Shown in pieces: positions 1 to 9,087 of a stretch of DNA of 64,000 bases. The first letter of the stretch is position 1, and the number at the start of each line of letters is the position of its first letter. The notes beneath the pieces were generated by a model. It saw only the letters and a list, made by a program, of their open reading frames with translations. It ran no database searches and was not told the DNA's origin. The translations under genes and the position numbers were made by a program. This DNA is from Mycobacterium sp. GA-1199 (lineage in GTDB: Bacteria > Actinomycetota > Actinomycetes > Mycobacteriales > Mycobacteriaceae): contig NZ_LQIX01000045.1 in NCBI RefSeq assembly GCF_001500045.1, positions 62,001-126,000 of the forward strand, written 5' to 3'.

Positions 1-1
1 G

Positions 2-1111
2 ACCGCGGGCATCCGCACAACGTGTGGCGTGCCGGCGTGGGATCGGGTGCCGGAACGTGACGCCGACGCGGTGGGCAGGCTCCGTGATGCCGGCGCAATT
101 GTCTTCGGGAAAACCAATGTTCCCGCGATGGTCGCCGACTGGCAAACCGTCAACCCCATCTTCGGCGTCACCAACAACCCGTGGGATACGACGCGATCGA
201 GCGGGGGTTCCTCAGGGGGTGCGGCTGTCGCGCTCGCCGCGGGGCTGACCGCTCTCGAACTCGGCAGTGACATCGCCGGATCGATTCGGCTGCCATCAAA
301 TTGGTGTGGAGTGTGCGGGCACAAGCCCAGCTGGGGACTCGTCCCGCAGCGGGGTCATCTCCCACCGGCGCCGGGCGCGCTGGCGCCGGCCGACCTCGCG
401 GTGATCGGGCCGCTGGCACGCGATGTCGCCGATCTGGAACTGGCGCTGGATATCCTCGCGGGCCCGCCCGCGGCCGATGCGACCGGCTGGCGCCTTCACT
501 TGCCACCGTCGCGCGCATCGAAGTTGAGCCGGTTGCGCATCGCCGCCTGGCTCGACGATCCGGCGTATCCCGTCGAGCGCGACGTCGCGGCGGTACTCGA
601 GTCCGCGGTTGCGGCGTTGGCGGACGCCGGCATCAACCTGGTCGACGCGGCGCCGCCGGTGAGCCTGCCCGAAGTGGTCCAATTGCACATGGAACTGCTC
701 TACCCGCTGATGGACCCGTCGTCCACGCTGCAGCACCGGGACTGGCTGGTGGCCGACGAGCGGCGGCAGCAGATGCGAGCGCAGATGTGGAACTACTTTC
801 GCCAGGTCGACGCGTTGCTCATGCCGGTGGCCGTGGTGCCTGCCATCGCCCACGACCACCTCGAGCCCATGGCAGACCGGACGCTCCCGGTGGACAGCGG
901 AACCCGTTCGTACTTGGACCTTTTCGGCTGGGTCGGGTTGCCGACCGTTGCCTACCTACCGGCGACAGCGGTCCCGGTCGGGCGCACCGCTGCAGGACTG
1001 CCCGTCGGTCTTCAGGTGGTCGGACCATACCTGGAGGACCGCACGACGCTGGCGGTCGCCCGCGGCATCGAACGGGTGCTGGGCGGGTTCGTTCCGCCGC
1101 CGGGCGCGTGA
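2..1111 (+). CDS. Amidase signature family protein, 5' truncated by window edge
   Basis: The reading frame is open from base 2, so the true start and the catalytic lysine region lie outside the window. The visible part carries the Gly/Ser-rich amidase signature (TRSSGGSSGGAAVALAAG) followed by GSDIAGSIR, which supplies the cis-Ser and nucleophilic Ser of the Ser-cisSer-Lys triad. The family hydrolyses amide bonds in the cytoplasm. The region after the signature (PSNWCGVCGHKPSWGLVP) and the C-terminal GLPVGLQVVGP block are also typical. The substrate is unknown. The gene converges on the secreted-protein gene at 1158-1598. The family assignment is firm, the role is not. Confidence 0.9.
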   Translation, partial: TAGIRTTCGVPAWDRVPERDADAVGRLRDAGAIVFGKTNVPAMVADWQTVNPIFGVTNNPWDTTRSSGGSSGGAAVALAAGLTALELGSDIAGSIRLPSNWCGVCGHKPSWGLVPQRGHLPPAPGALAPADLAVIGPLARDVADLELALDILAGPPAADATGWRLHLPPSRASKLSRLRIAAWLDDPAYPVERDVAAVLESAVAALADAGINLVDAAPPVSLPEVVQLHMELLYPLMDPSSTLQHRDWLVADERRQQMRAQMWNYFRQVDALLMPVAVVPAIAHDHLEPMADRTLPVDSGTRSYLDLFGWVGLPTVAYLPATAVPVGRTAAGLPVGLQVVGPYLEDRTTLAVARGIERVLGGFVPPPGA

Positions 1112-1157
1112 TTCAGGCACCGGAGCAGGGCACGTATCCGGCTACGCGCGCTAGGAA

Positions 1158-1598
1158 CTACAGCCGCTGCAGCTTGAAGGTCCAGAACTGCATGCCCGGG
1201 GGGCCGTTGAAACATCCGACGTTGTAATGAGACTCGATGGTGCCCACCAGTGAGATCTCATCCCACGAGTACGTCTCGCGAGTGGGGAGCCGTTGACCTG
1301 GACAGATCAAGCCGTCAGGGACGTCGACGGTCATGGTGTACCGGCCGTTGACAAGCTGCGCCTCTCCACCGTAGTACGCGTAGAACTTCAACCGCGGAGC
1401 CGCGCTGACTTTGACGCAGTCCGGCTGCTTGTCCGGCCAGCAGTTGCTGACGAACCAGAACCACGACGCTTGCGTGTAACGGTTGGTCTGCAGATCGTAG
1501 TTGCCCAGCGGCATCATGGCGTGGGCTGGCTGTGGAGCGACGATGCTCACCGAGACCATGAGCGCAGCCGCTGCGACTAAGATCCTGAATCGGGTCAC
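1158..1598 (-). CDS. Small secreted protein with signal peptide, unknown function
   Basis: I place the start at GTG 1598 because a strong Shine-Dalgarno (GGGAGG) lies six bases upstream; an ATG at 1631 in the same frame lacks one. The 146-residue product starts with an Arg-containing n-region and a hydrophobic stretch ending in PQPAHA, a good signal-peptidase site. The mature part is about 115 residues with aromatic-rich segments (ASWFWFVSNCW) and four visible cysteines that could form disulfides. It resembles in style the secreted protein at 19747-20286 (both contain an NGTYL/NGRYT-like motif and a Trp-rich core). It lies 65 bases downstream of the P450 gene and may be co-transcribed with it. 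Function unknown. Confidence 0.75.
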   Translation of the reverse strand: MTRFRILVAAAALMVSVSIVAPQPAHAMMPLGNYDLQTNRYTQASWFWFVSNCWPDKQPDCVKVSAAPRLKFYAYYGGEAQLVNGRYTMTVDVPDGLICPGQRLPTRETYSWDEISLVGTIESHYNVGCFNGPPGMQFWTFKLQRL

Positions 1599-1663
1599 CG
1601 GTTTCCTCCCATGTCCCCGCCCGCTGCCCATCAAATCACCTTCGCGCCCGTGGCGAGCGCAGT

Positions 1664-3031
1664 TCAGGAGATGACCGCGGCTTCCTTGCGTTCCGTGATC
1701 GGCCGGGCCAGTTCCTGTTCGTTGCAGATGCGCTGAAGCTTCTCCAACGTCTCGTCGAGGCCCGGGCCAAGCGGCTTGCTCGGAGTGAAGGTGGCGGGCA
1801 GATTCCGCATGCCCTGGATCACCCCGATCGTGTCGTAATGAACCGTGCCCTCCGGATCGCACACGTAATCCGGCATCCGGTCCAACACGGCAGTCAGCAT
1901 CGACTTGAAGACCGTCCGCGCCACGTTGGATCCCACGCAGCGATGTACACCGATGCCGAAACTGAAGTGCCGGTTTCCCTTCCGGTCGAGCATCACCTCG
2001 TTCGGCTTCTCGAAGACGGCGGGGTCACGGTTGGCCATCGCCCACGACAGCCACAGCCGCTCGTACTTCTTGAACTGCTGGCCCTCGACCTCCACGTCCT
2101 CGGAGAACGTCCGGCCGTCACCCGGCGCTGGGGTGAAGAATCGCAGGAACTCCTCGGTGGCCGGGTGCAACAGCGCGTCGCGCTCGCGGCTGAGGCGCTC
2201 CCGCTCGTCGGGGTGCTCGCCGAGCCATTCCAGGGCGTGCGCGGTCAGTGCGGTGGTGGTATCGAAACCGCCGCCGATGATCAACCCCAGGTTGCCCAGA
2301 ATCTCCATGTCCGGGGCCGGTTCACCGTCGATGCGCAACTGCAGCAGCGCGTTCACCAGACCGGGGCGTGGGTTCTCCCGGATCTCCATCATGTTGTTGA
2401 TGAGGTCGATCCCCATCTCACGGTGCTGTTCGTTGATCTTCTCCCGCTCGGGAGCGTGTTCGGGCGTGTACACCGAGGCGTGGGTCGGCTCGCTGTAGAC
2501 GTTCCATTTCTTGAGGTCGATGCCCATCATCGCCAGCGTGAACACCGCCGGCACGACGTTGGCGAGGTGCTCGACGAAATCGATTCGGCCCGACTCGATG
2601 TGCTCATCGAGTGCCGCGCGGGTGATCTCGTCGACGAACGGCTCCCAGCGTTTGATCGCCGCAGGTGACAGATACGGGTTCAGCGCACCGCGGTAGGCGC
2701 TGTGTTCGGGTTCGTCCATCTCCAGGATGCCGCCGCGAACCACGGTGGCACGACTGGCCTTCGGGATGGTGATGCCCTGAAACGGGGTTTCGCCGGTGAT
2801 GTCGTGGTGGTTGGACACCGCGGGGCAGCGGGCCAGTTCGAACACGTGCTTGCTGTCCGCGGCGACCCAGTGCCCGTTGTAGGTGTCCGTCCACGCCATC
2901 GGGCACCGAGCATGCATCTCCTCGGTGATCTTCTCGAACTGCAGCCGGTATTCGGGGGTGTGCCGGTCGAAGTGGTATCTGTTCTTCTTGCGGTCGTCGT
3001 CGGTCGCGACATCGCTGCCGTCGATGGTCAC
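1664..3031 (-). CDS. Cytochrome P450 monooxygenase
   Basis: This is a 455-residue haem monooxygenase. The haem-binding loop FSFGIGVHRCVGS places the Cys ligand at residue 365. The I-helix oxygen-activation motif is GGGFDTTTA, and the ExxR pair is present in the K-helix region (EEFLRF). The GTG start at 3031 is chosen because AGGAG lies six bases upstream; a longer frame to 3220 has no ribosome site and would overlap the ferredoxin gene. The next upstream gene on the same strand is a 3Fe-4S ferredoxin, the usual electron donor, followed by a mycofactocin-type SDR. This suggests hydroxylation then oxidation of a hydrophobic substrate. The CYP subfamily was not assigned. Confidence 0.93.
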   Translation of the reverse strand: MTIDGSDVATDDDRKKNRYHFDRHTPEYRLQFEKITEEMHARCPMAWTDTYNGHWVAADSKHVFELARCPAVSNHHDITGETPFQGITIPKASRATVVRGGILEMDEPEHSAYRGALNPYLSPAAIKRWEPFVDEITRAALDEHIESGRIDFVEHLANVVPAVFTLAMMGIDLKKWNVYSEPTHASVYTPEHAPEREKINEQHREMGIDLINNMMEIRENPRPGLVNALLQLRIDGEPAPDMEILGNLGLIIGGGFDTTTALTAHALEWLGEHPDERERLSRERDALLHPATEEFLRFFTPAPGDGRTFSEDVEVEGQQFKKYERLWLSWAMANRDPAVFEKPNEVMLDRKGNRHFSFGIGVHRCVGSNVARTVFKSMLTAVLDRMPDYVCDPEGTVHYDTIGVIQGMRNLPATFTPSKPLGPGLDETLEKLQRICNEQELARPITERKEAAVIS

Positions 3032-3072
3032 GGCGTGTCTCCTATTGCTTCCTGTGGCCGTCGGCAGCACCG

Positions 3073-3264
3073 TCATTCGATGACGATGGCCTGCTCCGGA
3101 CATGATTGCGCGGCCTCTCTCACCAGCTCCTCCTGGTCCGGGGGAACCACTTCGTTCACCGCCGACGCGTGGCCGTCGACGTCGTCGAGTTCGAACGAAT
3201 CGGGTGCGATCATCGCGCACAGGGTGTGGCCCTGGCAGCGTGTTCCGTCAACCCAAACCTTCAC
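3073..3264 (-). CDS. 3Fe-4S ferredoxin, P450 electron donor
   Basis: A 63-residue ferredoxin with the motif CQGHTLC (Cys10, His13, Cys16) and a final Cys55-Pro. The second cluster position is His rather than Cys, which is characteristic of mycobacterial P450-linked ferredoxins carrying a 3Fe-4S cluster. The acidic surface (FELDDVDG, PPDQEEL) is usual for docking to P450. It lies between the P450 (41 bases downstream) and the SDR (17 bases upstream) on one strand, so one transcript is likely. No ferredoxin reductase is encoded in the window; a reductase from elsewhere would be needed. Confidence 0.92.
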   Translation of the reverse strand: MKVWVDGTRCQGHTLCAMIAPDSFELDDVDGHASAVNEVVPPDQEELVREAAQSCPEQAIVIE

Positions 3265-3281
3265 TGTCGCAACTCCTTTGC

Positions 3282-4142
3282 TCAGTTGTGGTAGTCATAC
3301 CACTTCAGGTAGCCGCCAGCGTCGACGCGCAGCTGGGCGCCGGTGACGAAGCGGGCTTCGTCGGAAGCCAGCCAGAGCACCGCGTTGCTGATGTCCTCGG
3401 GCTCTACCCACGGCACCTTCATGGCCTGCTGCACGTAGAAGACCGGCTCGGCGTCCTTGAGTTCCGGCTTCTCCAGATCGGGCCGGAACGACCGGTACAT
3501 CGGCTCGCTCTGCAGCATGTTGGTGTTGCAGTTGGTGGGATGTACGACGTTGGCGCGGATACCCCGCGCCGCGAGTTCGGTGGCCAGGTCGTGCACGTAG
3601 GCCGACAGCGCGCGCTTGGAGTGCACGTAAGCCATGCCACCGGGGTCGTTGCCCGGGTCGTTCTTCTGATGGGTGTCCATCAGCGCCGCGGTGGAACCGG
3701 TGGCGATGATCGACGCGCCCTCCTTGAGGTGCAGCAGCGACACCTGAATGGCGTTGATGGTCCCGATGAGGTTGGTGTTGATGACGTCGATCCACGCCTG
3801 CAGGGGCGGTTGACCTTTCATCCCCGCGACACCGGCCTGGGCGACGACGATGTCGAGCCCGCCGAGTTGCGCGATGCCCTCCTCGACCGCGGCCTTGAGC
3901 TGTGCGGCCTCGCGCACGTCGGCCTTGGCCGTGTAGACACGCTGGCCGGTCTTCTCGATGAACGCCGCGGTCTCCTCGAGATCCTCCGGCGTGGCCATCG
4001 GATAACCGATGGTGTCGATGTTCTCGCAGAGGTCGACCGCGATGATGTCGGCGCCCTCCTCAGCCAGCCGTACCGCATGGCTGCGTCCCTGCCCACGAGC
4101 CGCACCGGTGACGAATGCGACCTTTCCCTGTACGCGTCCCAC
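3282..4142 (-). CDS. Mycofactocin-type short-chain dehydrogenase (SDR)
   Basis: A 286-residue Rossmann-fold oxidoreductase. The N-terminus (GKVAFVTGAARGQGRSHAV) and the unusually long insert between the first strand and helix (DLCENIDTIGYPMATPEDLEE) are the marks of the subfamily that keeps NAD tightly bound and hands electrons to mycofactocin. Catalytic residues are Ser150, Tyr172 and Lys176 (YVHSK). It probably oxidises an alcohol produced by the neighbouring P450. It sits in the minus-strand group with the ferredoxin and a second SDR. The mycofactocin biosynthesis genes are not in this window. Confidence 0.9.
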   Translation of the reverse strand: MGRVQGKVAFVTGAARGQGRSHAVRLAEEGADIIAVDLCENIDTIGYPMATPEDLEETAAFIEKTGQRVYTAKADVREAAQLKAAVEEGIAQLGGLDIVVAQAGVAGMKGQPPLQAWIDVINTNLIGTINAIQVSLLHLKEGASIIATGSTAALMDTHQKNDPGNDPGGMAYVHSKRALSAYVHDLATELAARGIRANVVHPTNCNTNMLQSEPMYRSFRPDLEKPELKDAEPVFYVQQAMKVPWVEPEDISNAVLWLASDEARFVTGAQLRVDAGGYLKWYDYHN

Positions 4143-4172
4143 TGAGGATCCTTTCCTTATTACTTGTCGCCG

Positions 4173-4871
4173 CTACGTGTTTCGGCCGCCGTTGACGCCC
4201 AAGATCTGTCCGGTGATGTATCCGGCCTCCTCGGAGATCAGAAATGCGCAGGCAGCCGCGATGTCCTCGGGCCTGCCGATGCGGCGCACCGGGGTCGAGT
4301 CGATGTTCTGTTGCACCACCAGGTAGCCGCGCTCTTCGGACTTGCGAAGCATCGGGGTGTCGATGAAGCCGGGCGGTACCGCGTTGACGGTGATGCCGCT
4401 GGGCCCGTACTCGAGCGCGAGCGACTTGGTGAGCCCGTTGACTGCGGACTTGGCGGCCACGTACGGCGCCATGTAGGGCTGACCGGAATGGGTGCTCGAC
4501 GACGAGATGTTCACGATGCGCCCCCACCCGGCTTCGATCATGTCGGGCAGGACGGCCTGGACGCAGTGGAAGACACCGTTGAGGTTGACGTCGATGACGC
4601 GCTGCCAATCCTCGAACTTCAGATCCGTGAATCGCTTGAACTTCTCCAGCCCCGCGGCGTTGACGAGCACCGTGATCGGGCCGAGCTGCGCGCGTACGGC
4701 GTCGAATGCTTCCTCGACCTGAGCACGGTCGGTGACGTCGGCGGTATAGGCGAAGTCGGCGTCCGACGGGTTGATGTCGATGGTCGCGACGTGCATGCCG
4801 TCGGCGCGCAGACGCTGCGCGACGGCCAGCCCGATTCCCGAACCGCCTCCAGTCACGACGGCGTTCTTCAT
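4173..4871 (-). CDS. Classical short-chain dehydrogenase/reductase
   Basis: A 232-residue SDR with TGGGSGIG for cofactor binding, NAAG, and the catalytic YVAAK (Tyr137, Lys141) preceded by a serine-rich strand (NISSSS). Asp31 after the second strand (TIDIN) predicts NAD(H) over NADP(H). It lacks the insert seen in the adjacent mycofactocin-type SDR. The gene is first in the minus-strand group and is divergent from the aldehyde dehydrogenase operon across a 287-base region that holds both promoters. The start ATG at 4871 has only a weak ribosome site. Substrate unknown; alcohol or keto-group chemistry on the island's lipid is likely. Confidence 0.9.
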   Translation of the reverse strand: MKNAVVTGGGSGIGLAVAQRLRADGMHVATIDINPSDADFAYTADVTDRAQVEEAFDAVRAQLGPITVLVNAAGLEKFKRFTDLKFEDWQRVIDVNLNGVFHCVQAVLPDMIEAGWGRIVNISSSSTHSGQPYMAPYVAAKSAVNGLTKSLALEYGPSGITVNAVPPGFIDTPMLRKSEERGYLVVQQNIDSTPVRRIGRPEDIAAACAFLISEEAGYITGQILGVNGGRNT

Positions 4872-5158
4872 GCCTGTACCCGGGCTTCTGTCATTTCGCT
4901 CTTCCCTGCGCGCGCGACGCCATCAAGAATCGTCCTTTCGATTATGAGAACCGTACTCTCGGCTCTTGCAACTCCGCAAGACACGAGGCGCCGGCGATTC
5001 GCACTGGTGAGACGTTCGACGGATGATTGTCGCACCGCAATCCGCAGGCAGCAGCGATTCCGATCATTCTCTTGAGTTCTCTCTGTGCGAATGTATGATT
5101 CGCCGGTGATGAGAATGGAGTTTCCATCACACGACGCCAACCCCCACAACTGAGGAGG
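4872..5158. promoter_or_regulatory. Divergent promoter region with a GAGAAT-type operator
   Basis: This 287-base gap separates the divergent SDR and aldehyde dehydrogenase genes. A plausible plus-strand promoter is TTGAGT (5072-5077), 16 bases, then TATGAT (5094-5099). Overlapping the end of the -10 box is ATTCGC-N7-GAGAAT (5098-5116), matching the 19-bp inverted repeat found at 25050-25068 and 28718-28736 with one arm mismatch. A further imperfect repeat, GAGAACCGTACTCTC (4947-4961), lies next to a CATAAT -10-like box (minus strand) of the SDR gene. The arrangement suggests repression of both directions. Boxes are by eye; no start site is known. Confidence 0.5.
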
Positions 5159-6655
5159 ATGATGCGGGAAGCGACCCTCATCTCGAGTGACGAAACCGCC
5201 GGAGCCGTGGGCGTCGATCGCCGGTTGCTGATCGGCGGGGAGCTGCTCGAGACCTCCCGGACGTTTCCTTCCATCAACCCCGCCACCGGCGAAGTGCTCG
5301 GCCACGCACCGGATGCCACCGTGGCCGATGCCGAAGCGGCCGTCGCGGCCGCGCGTCGCGCCTTCGATGAGACCGATTGGTCGACCGATGTGGCCCTGCG
5401 TGTCCGCTGCCTCGAGCAGTTTCACCGCGCGCTCGTCGAGCACCGCGATGAGCTCGCCGCGCTGACGATCGCCGAAGTCGGCGCCACCGAAGCGCTCTGT
5501 CTAGGTGCGCAGCTGGACCAGCCGATCGAGATCGTGCGGTACTACGCCGAGCTGCTCAAGACCTATCCGATGACCGAGGATCTCGGAAACATCGAAAGCC
5601 GCGGTATGCAGCACCACCGGTGGGTGGAGAAGGAAGCCGCGGGCGTGGTCGCCGCGATCATCGCCTACAACTACCCCAACCAGCTCGCGCTGGCGAAGCT
5701 GGCACCGGCGCTGGCCGCCGGCTGCACGGTGGTTCTGAAATCAGCGCCGGACACTCCGTTGGTCACGCTCGCTCTGGGTGAGCTGATCGCCAACCACACC
5801 GACATCCCCGCCGGTGTGGTGAACGTGCTCAGCGGTGCCGATCCGGAGGTGGGCGCCGCGCTGACCACCAGCCCGGACGTCGACATGGTGACGTTCACCG
5901 GGTCCACCCCGACCGGGCGCCGAATCATGGCTGCCGCCAGCGAGACCCTCAAGAAGGTCTTCCTCGAGTTGGGCGGCAAGTCGGCCGCGATCGTGCTCGA
6001 CGATGCCGACTTCAACACGGCCGCGTTGTTCAGCGCATTCAGCATGGTCAGCCACGCCGGTCAGGGCTGCGCGCTGACGTCGCGGCTGCTGGTGCCGCGT
6101 ACCCACCACGACGAGATCGTCGAACTGGTCAAGAACAACTTCGGTCTGGTCCGCTACGGCAACCCGGCCGAACAGGGCACCTACATGGGACCGCTGATCA
6201 GCGAGAAGCAGCGCGACAAGGTCGACGGGATGGTCAAGCGCGCGATCGAGGCCGGGGCGAAGCTGGTGACCGGCGGCGAAAAGGTCGACCCCGGCTACTT
6301 CTATACGCCGACGCTGCTGACCGACGTCGACCCCGACAGCGAGATCGCCCAGGAGGAGGTGTTCGGGCCGGTGCTCGTCGTCATCGCCTACGACGACGAC
6401 GATGATGCGGTCCGAATCGCCAACAACTCCATCTACGGCCTGTCCGGCGCGGTGTTCGGCAGCGAGGACCGCGCGCTCGCGGTGGCCCGGCGCATCCGCA
6501 CGGGAACGTTCAGCATCAACGGAGGCAACTACTTCAGCCCCGACAGCCCGTTCGGCGGATACAAGCAGTCCGGCATCGGCCGCGAGATGGGCAGGGCCGG
6601 CCTCGAGGAGTTTCTGGAATCCAAGACGTTCGCAACGGTGGTGACCGGCGGCTGA
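5159..6655 (+). CDS. NAD(P)-dependent aldehyde dehydrogenase
   Basis: A 498-residue ALDH-superfamily enzyme that oxidises an aldehyde to an acid. The oxyanion Asn region is AYNYPNQ, the general-base Glu lies in LELGGKS and the catalytic Cys in GQGCALTSR. The C-terminal FGGYKQSGIGREMG is also standard. It is the first gene of the operon that runs through mceF at 19732. AGGAGG abuts ATG 5159 directly, so the second ATG (5162) may be used; the two starts differ by one residue. It probably acts after an alcohol dehydrogenase step, supplying an acid for CoA activation. Confidence 0.94.
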   Translation: MMREATLISSDETAGAVGVDRRLLIGGELLETSRTFPSINPATGEVLGHAPDATVADAEAAVAAARRAFDETDWSTDVALRVRCLEQFHRALVEHRDELAALTIAEVGATEALCLGAQLDQPIEIVRYYAELLKTYPMTEDLGNIESRGMQHHRWVEKEAAGVVAAIIAYNYPNQLALAKLAPALAAGCTVVLKSAPDTPLVTLALGELIANHTDIPAGVVNVLSGADPEVGAALTTSPDVDMVTFTGSTPTGRRIMAAASETLKKVFLELGGKSAAIVLDDADFNTAALFSAFSMVSHAGQGCALTSRLLVPRTHHDEIVELVKNNFGLVRYGNPAEQGTYMGPLISEKQRDKVDGMVKRAIEAGAKLVTGGEKVDPGYFYTPTLLTDVDPDSEIAQEEVFGPVLVVIAYDDDDDAVRIANNSIYGLSGAVFGSEDRALAVARRIRTGTFSINGGNYFSPDSPFGGYKQSGIGREMGRAGLEEFLESKTFATVVTGG

Positions 6656-6683
6656 TGAGCGCTTGCGCGAGGAGGAGACAGCT

Positions 6684-7892
6684 GTGAGTGGACCGTTGGA
6701 CGGCATCCGCGTCCTGGAAGTAGCGATGTACGGGTTCGTCCCCTCCGCGGGTGCGGTGCTGCGGGAGTGGGGCGCCGACGTGGTCAAGGTCGAACACGCG
6801 GTGACCGGCGACCCGCAGCGGGGGCTGCGGCAGACCGGCCTGCTGCGCGTCGAAGGCGATCCCAACCCGAACATCGAGCACGCCAACCGAGGCAAGCGCA
6901 GCATCGGCCTCGACATGTCGGTGCCCGAAGGCAAAGAAGTCCTGCTCGAACTTGCCCGTCGGGCCGACGTCTTCCTGACCAGCTTCCTGCCGGGGCACCG
7001 GCAGCGGTTCGGCATCGACGTCGACGACATCCGGGCGGTCAACCCCGCCATCATCTACGCCAGGGGCAGCGCCCTCGGCCCGCGAGGCGAGGAATCCGTC
7101 AAGGGCGGATACGACATGACCGCGTTCTGGTGCCGCGCGGGCACCGCGGCCACCATCACGCCACCCGGCACACCGGGCATGGTCGGCCCCCCGGGACCCG
7201 CCTACGGGGACACGATCTCGGGCACGAACCTGGCGGGCGGCATCGCCGCGGCGCTGCTCAAACGCGAGCGCACCGGCGAGCCGTCGGTGGTCGACGTGTC
7301 GCTGCTCGGAAGTGGCCTCTGGTCGCTCGGGCACACGGTCGCGCTGACCAAACACCTCGGCCAGCGCATGGAGGCCTTCCCGCCGGGTGTGCACGGTTCG
7401 CCGATCAACCCGCTCGTCGGGCTGTACCCGACGGCCGACGACCGCTACATCTCGTTCGTGATGATGCAACCCACGAAGTTCTGGGCCGACGTCTGCAAAC
7501 ACATGGGCCTCGACGAACTCGCCGACGACCCGCGCTTTGCCACAGCGGAGTCGATCGCCGAGAACACCGAGGCGGCAGCCGAGATCCTCAAGGAGGCGAT
7601 GTCGAAGCGTCCGCTCGCGGAGTGGAGCGAACGGTTCGCGACGTTGCTCGGGCCGTGGGCACCGGTGCAGGACACGCTGCAGGCGGCCGAAGATGCCCAG
7701 ATCCGCGCCAACGATTATCTGGTGCAGGCCGGCGAACTCGAACTGGTTGCCAATCCGGTCCAGTTCGATGTCAGCGCACCCCAAAGCGGACCCGCCCCGG
7801 GGTTCGCCGAGCAAACCGACGAAATATTGCTGGAACTCGGCTTGGATTGGGACCGCATCATCGAACTGAAGACGGCCGGCGCCGTCACCTAG
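6684..7892 (+). CDS. CaiB/BaiF-type class III CoA-transferase
   Basis: A 402-residue family III CoA-transferase, which moves CoA between carboxylic acids through an aspartyl-CoA thioester. The N-terminal GIRVLEVAMYGFVPSAG and EWGADVVKVEH, the HANRGKRSIGLD block and the likely catalytic Asp in GGYDMTAFW are all typical. GTG 6684 is chosen for the start because GAGGAGGAG lies seven bases upstream. It follows the aldehyde dehydrogenase by 28 bases and precedes the DUF35 fusion by 19. It would activate the acid formed by the dehydrogenase without using ATP, alongside the two ATP-dependent ligases further on. Substrate unknown. Confidence 0.9.
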   Translation: MSGPLDGIRVLEVAMYGFVPSAGAVLREWGADVVKVEHAVTGDPQRGLRQTGLLRVEGDPNPNIEHANRGKRSIGLDMSVPEGKEVLLELARRADVFLTSFLPGHRQRFGIDVDDIRAVNPAIIYARGSALGPRGEESVKGGYDMTAFWCRAGTAATITPPGTPGMVGPPGPAYGDTISGTNLAGGIAAALLKRERTGEPSVVDVSLLGSGLWSLGHTVALTKHLGQRMEAFPPGVHGSPINPLVGLYPTADDRYISFVMMQPTKFWADVCKHMGLDELADDPRFATAESIAENTEAAAEILKEAMSKRPLAEWSERFATLLGPWAPVQDTLQAAEDAQIRANDYLVQAGELELVANPVQFDVSAPQSGPAPGFAEQTDEILLELGLDWDRIIELKTAGAVT

Positions 7893-7911
7893 AGCACCCG
7901 AAAGTCAGCCC

Positions 7912-9087
7912 ATGCCCTACGTCGCCTCGATCGGCACATACCTGCCGTGTTGGGGTGCGCGGCTACACCGCGAACCCGGTGACGACGAGGACGCGGTAAC
8001 CCTCGCCGTCGAGGCGGGACGTGCGGCGCTGCTCGCCAGCGGGGCGGTCGAGCGGGTGGTGTTGGTCAGCCGCGATCTGCCCCTGCTCGACAGCAGCAAT
8101 GCGGCGGTCCTGCTGGCCGGGCTCGGGCTGGACCCGGAACTCGAGGTCGACGAGCGCCTCGGCGGTGCACCCGCGACGCTCGACGCGGTCAGTTCCGCGC
8201 GGCCGCGCACGTTGATCATCGGCACCGACCTCGATCCGGCCGGAGCGGCGGCGATACTCACCGCGGAGCGGGGGCTACAGGTGCGCACCGCGGCCCGCGT
8301 GGCACGCAGCCTTCCGGTGCGCACCCGCAAGGCCACCGGTGACGTGCACGACTACGGCGACCCCCGACTCCTGCACGAGCGCGGGCTCATCGCCTCTCTG
8401 GAAGCGGCGTGGCTGGACACCCCGGCGGCGGTCGCTGGTGTCGACCATTCGTGGGCGGCCGAGCTGACGATCGGGGATCCGCCCCCGCTGCCGACCACCG
8501 GCGCGAGCGCCGGGTTGTTCGCGTTGGCCGGTATGGCCGAACGGAATACGACGGGCCCGCTGGTCGCCGTCGAACAGGCGAGCCTGTCCGGAATCACGGT
8601 CACCGGTGGCATCGCGGAGCTGAACCGGCGCGAGCCGACCGCGCGTCCCCAACCCGCGGGCACGATCGTCGGCGACGCCCAGATCCCCATCTCACTCGCC
8701 GCATACGAGCGGGCGTTCGAGGCCAAGGTGCGCTGGGAGGCCGGCCGTCACCCGGGTTCCGAGGATCTCGACTTCCCGCCCCGGTACCGGCTGGCCGACG
8801 ATGCCACGCTCTCGAGCGGATACGAGCTGATTCCGTTGCCGCGCACCGGAACCGTCTACACCGAAACCACCGTGCACATCCCGGTGCCCGGTCTGCGCTC
8901 GCCGTACTCGCTGGTGATCGTTTCGCTCGACGGTGTCGGTGTGCGGGCGCTGGTGAAGGTGACCGGCGCCGAGCCCGGATCCGTGGACATCGGCACGCGC
9001 GGCCGACTCGCGTTGCGCCGCGTCGCCATTCGGTCCGGAGTTCCGGACTACGGGTACATGTTCGAGCCGGAATCGGTGGCCGCATGA
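7912..9087 (+). CDS. HMG-CoA-synthase-like (degenerate) / DUF35 OB-fold fusion
   Basis: The 391-residue product has two parts. Residues 1 to about 240 resemble a shortened HMG-CoA-synthase/thiolase fold (start YVASIGTYLPCWG). Where that family has its nucleophilic Cys (ACYGGTAAL), this protein reads RLGGAPATL, with no Cys. Residues about 260-391 look like a DUF35 acyl-CoA-binding domain (AYERAFEAKVRWE, FPPR, an OB-fold-like GTVYTETTVHIPVP). The zinc-ribbon cysteines usual in DUF35 are missing. It overlaps the following thiolase by four bases (ATGA). I infer a non-catalytic scaffold that holds the acyl-CoA for the thiolase, comparable to the archaeal thiolase/HMGCS/DUF35 complex. Confidence 0.75.
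   Translation: MPYVASIGTYLPCWGARLHREPGDDEDAVTLAVEAGRAALLASGAVERVVLVSRDLPLLDSSNAAVLLAGLGLDPELEVDERLGGAPATLDAVSSARPRTLIIGTDLDPAGAAAILTAERGLQVRTAARVARSLPVRTRKATGDVHDYGDPRLLHERGLIASLEAAWLDTPAAVAGVDHSWAAELTIGDPPPLPTTGASAGLFALAGMAERNTTGPLVAVEQASLSGITVTGGIAELNRREPTARPQPAGTIVGDAQIPISLAAYERAFEAKVRWEAGRHPGSEDLDFPPRYRLADDATLSSGYELIPLPRTGTVYTETTVHIPVPGLRSPYSLVIVSLDGVGVRALVKVTGAEPGSVDIGTRGRLALRRVAIRSGVPDYGYMFEPESVAA

Noticed and set aside
1838..2668. 276-codon plus-strand frame opposite the P450 gene
   Set aside because: The P450 motifs are unmistakable on the other strand; the plus frame has no start signal or domain.
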